7,276 nucleotides of DNA from CAZJPD01 sp964547795 (GTDB lineage Bacteria; Pseudomonadota; Alphaproteobacteria; Rickettsiales; Midichloriaceae), in contig CAZJPD010000039.1 of assembly GCA_964547795.1 (NCBI GenBank), positions 1-7,276 on the forward strand. Reading direction: 5' to 3'. This document shows positions 6,708 through 7,276 of this stretch, piece after piece. The notes under the pieces are model-generated. The model saw only the letters and a program-made list of their open reading frames with translations, had not been told where the DNA came from and did not search any database. Every line of letters begins with the position of its first letter. Positions within the stretch are counted from its first letter, which is position 1. The position numbers were made by a program, and so were the translations under genes.

Positions 6708-6717
6708 NNNNNNNNNN
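6708..6717. other. Assembly gap (ten N)
   Basis: Ten consecutive N mark a scaffold join. Ten is often a placeholder length, so the true distance and even the adjacency of the two sides are not certain. Everything right of 6717 may be farther from the tRNA genes than drawn. Confidence 0.98.
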
Positions 6718-7143
6718 TTCTACTGCATTAGATATATGTTCAAACATTTCTGCATCATACCTTAAACTTTTTATCTGATTCTTCAGGTAATTGAGGGGGA
6801 TCTAAAACTATTGACTCAAACTCATCTGCTTGCGTTAGAATTGGTAAATTGTTTTCCCCTATGCTTAGCAAATTGTCAGAAAAACGATAATGATCATTTA
6901 TTTTAGTGCCAATATTTTTATTACTAGACCAATGCCTTTCATCATCTAAATTCAATAATAAAGACTCTTTGCTTTGATTTGGCTCTACTCCCTCTTGCCT
7001 ACTCTCTCTATGCCAACACCATGAGAATGACAAATAATAACACAACTGACTACAAAAACTACCTCTTGGCATAATGATCTACTAAGCTTGATGTATTTAT
7101 ATCGACCATGAAACACCCATCTATTATACACTTTTAATGCGAT
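6718..7143 (-). pseudogene. Remnant of a probable exported protein, broken into three frames
   Basis: Three pieces follow each other on the minus strand. The first (open from 7143, possible GTG start at 7116) has a basic stretch and then a hydrophobic run with VVFVVSCVIIC, like a signal peptide or membrane anchor, ending HSHGVGIE. The middle piece lies within the ORF 7072-6755 (105 aa) and from SRQEGVEPNQSKES onward is polar and acidic with PPQLPEESDKK near its end. The third reads SLRYDAEMFEHISNAVE up to the N gap. The shifts fall in a GA repeat near 7005-7010 and in an A5 run near 6767. The ORF's own start at 7072 is doubtful, because its first 20 residues are unusually rich in Cys, Trp and Tyr and run over the signal-like frame. 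No family recognised. Confidence 0.35.
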
Positions 7144-7276
7144 TTAAATACAATTGATATATTTACAATGCATTTCTATAAAATTACAAAAGTTCCTGTA
7201 ATGCATAGTATCCATAGTAAAATTTTTCATAAGTTTCTTATCATTCCAAAACTGATCCCTGCATCAGCTCAATTCT
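7144..7276. other. Right edge, no supported gene
   Basis: One minus-strand stretch without a start, 7263-7144, is open for 39 codons (includes DKKLMKNFTMDTMHYRNF) and ends at TAA. It is in the same frame as the hydrophobic piece that follows. It may be another remnant or noise. Nothing else can be supported here. Confidence 0.3.

Noticed and set aside
1..7276. CRISPR array, intact insertion sequence or intein
   Set aside because: I found no regularly spaced repeats, no complete transposase with terminal inverted repeats and no intein motifs in the proteins read.

Overview
This AT-rich window looks like a piece of a Rickettsiales (alphaproteobacterial, obligate intracellular) chromosome. The evidence is the style of the Obg, MutS and IalB-like proteins, the low GC, the small co-oriented tRNA cluster and the many broken genes. 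Family and genus cannot be fixed from the sequence alone. A run of ten N at 6708-6717 shows that this is a draft scaffold.

Layout. The minus strand from 4598 down to 1 carries a probable gene string: a secreted IalB-like protein (4598-4040), the ribosome-assembly GTPase Obg (4033-3023), the mismatch-repair ATPase MutS (2870-378) and the start of a KAP-type P-loop NTPase (403 to beyond position 1). Three of these four are interrupted. mutS has one in-frame TAA that replaces an expected Tyr. The KAP gene has lost one base inside its Walker A loop. The IalB-like gene has one extra base in a run of six G. The reading frame resumes perfectly after each lesion, so the events are either very recent or are consensus errors. 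Only obg is intact.

The plus strand from 4558 carries an intact D-alanyl-D-alanine carboxypeptidase (peptidoglycan trimming) whose 5' end overlaps the 5' end of the IalB-like gene head to head. It is followed by tRNA-Gly(GCC) and tRNA-Ala(TGC) four bases apart, then a GC-rich hairpin and a clear rho-independent terminator at 6087-6115.

From 6116 to 7276 there is no intact long gene. On the minus strand there are decayed pieces: a probable exported protein broken into several frames (about 7143-6718), an unrecognised coding remnant on the far side of the N gap (6662-6466), a basic fragment (6448-6365), a 28-residue single-membrane-span ORF (6351-6265) and a 39-residue ORF whose N-terminus resembles Rpn/PD-(D/E)XK transposase-like nucleases (6233-6114). 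This is a small accessory graveyard lying directly downstream of a tRNA gene.

How it fits together: the intact genes serve core functions (ribosome assembly, cell wall, translation). The main theme of the window is gene breakage, with a broken mutS next to single-base indels in homopolymer runs. That is what loss of mismatch repair would produce, but homopolymer sequencing error would look the same. I see no CRISPR array, no intact insertion sequence and no clear new multi-gene system.
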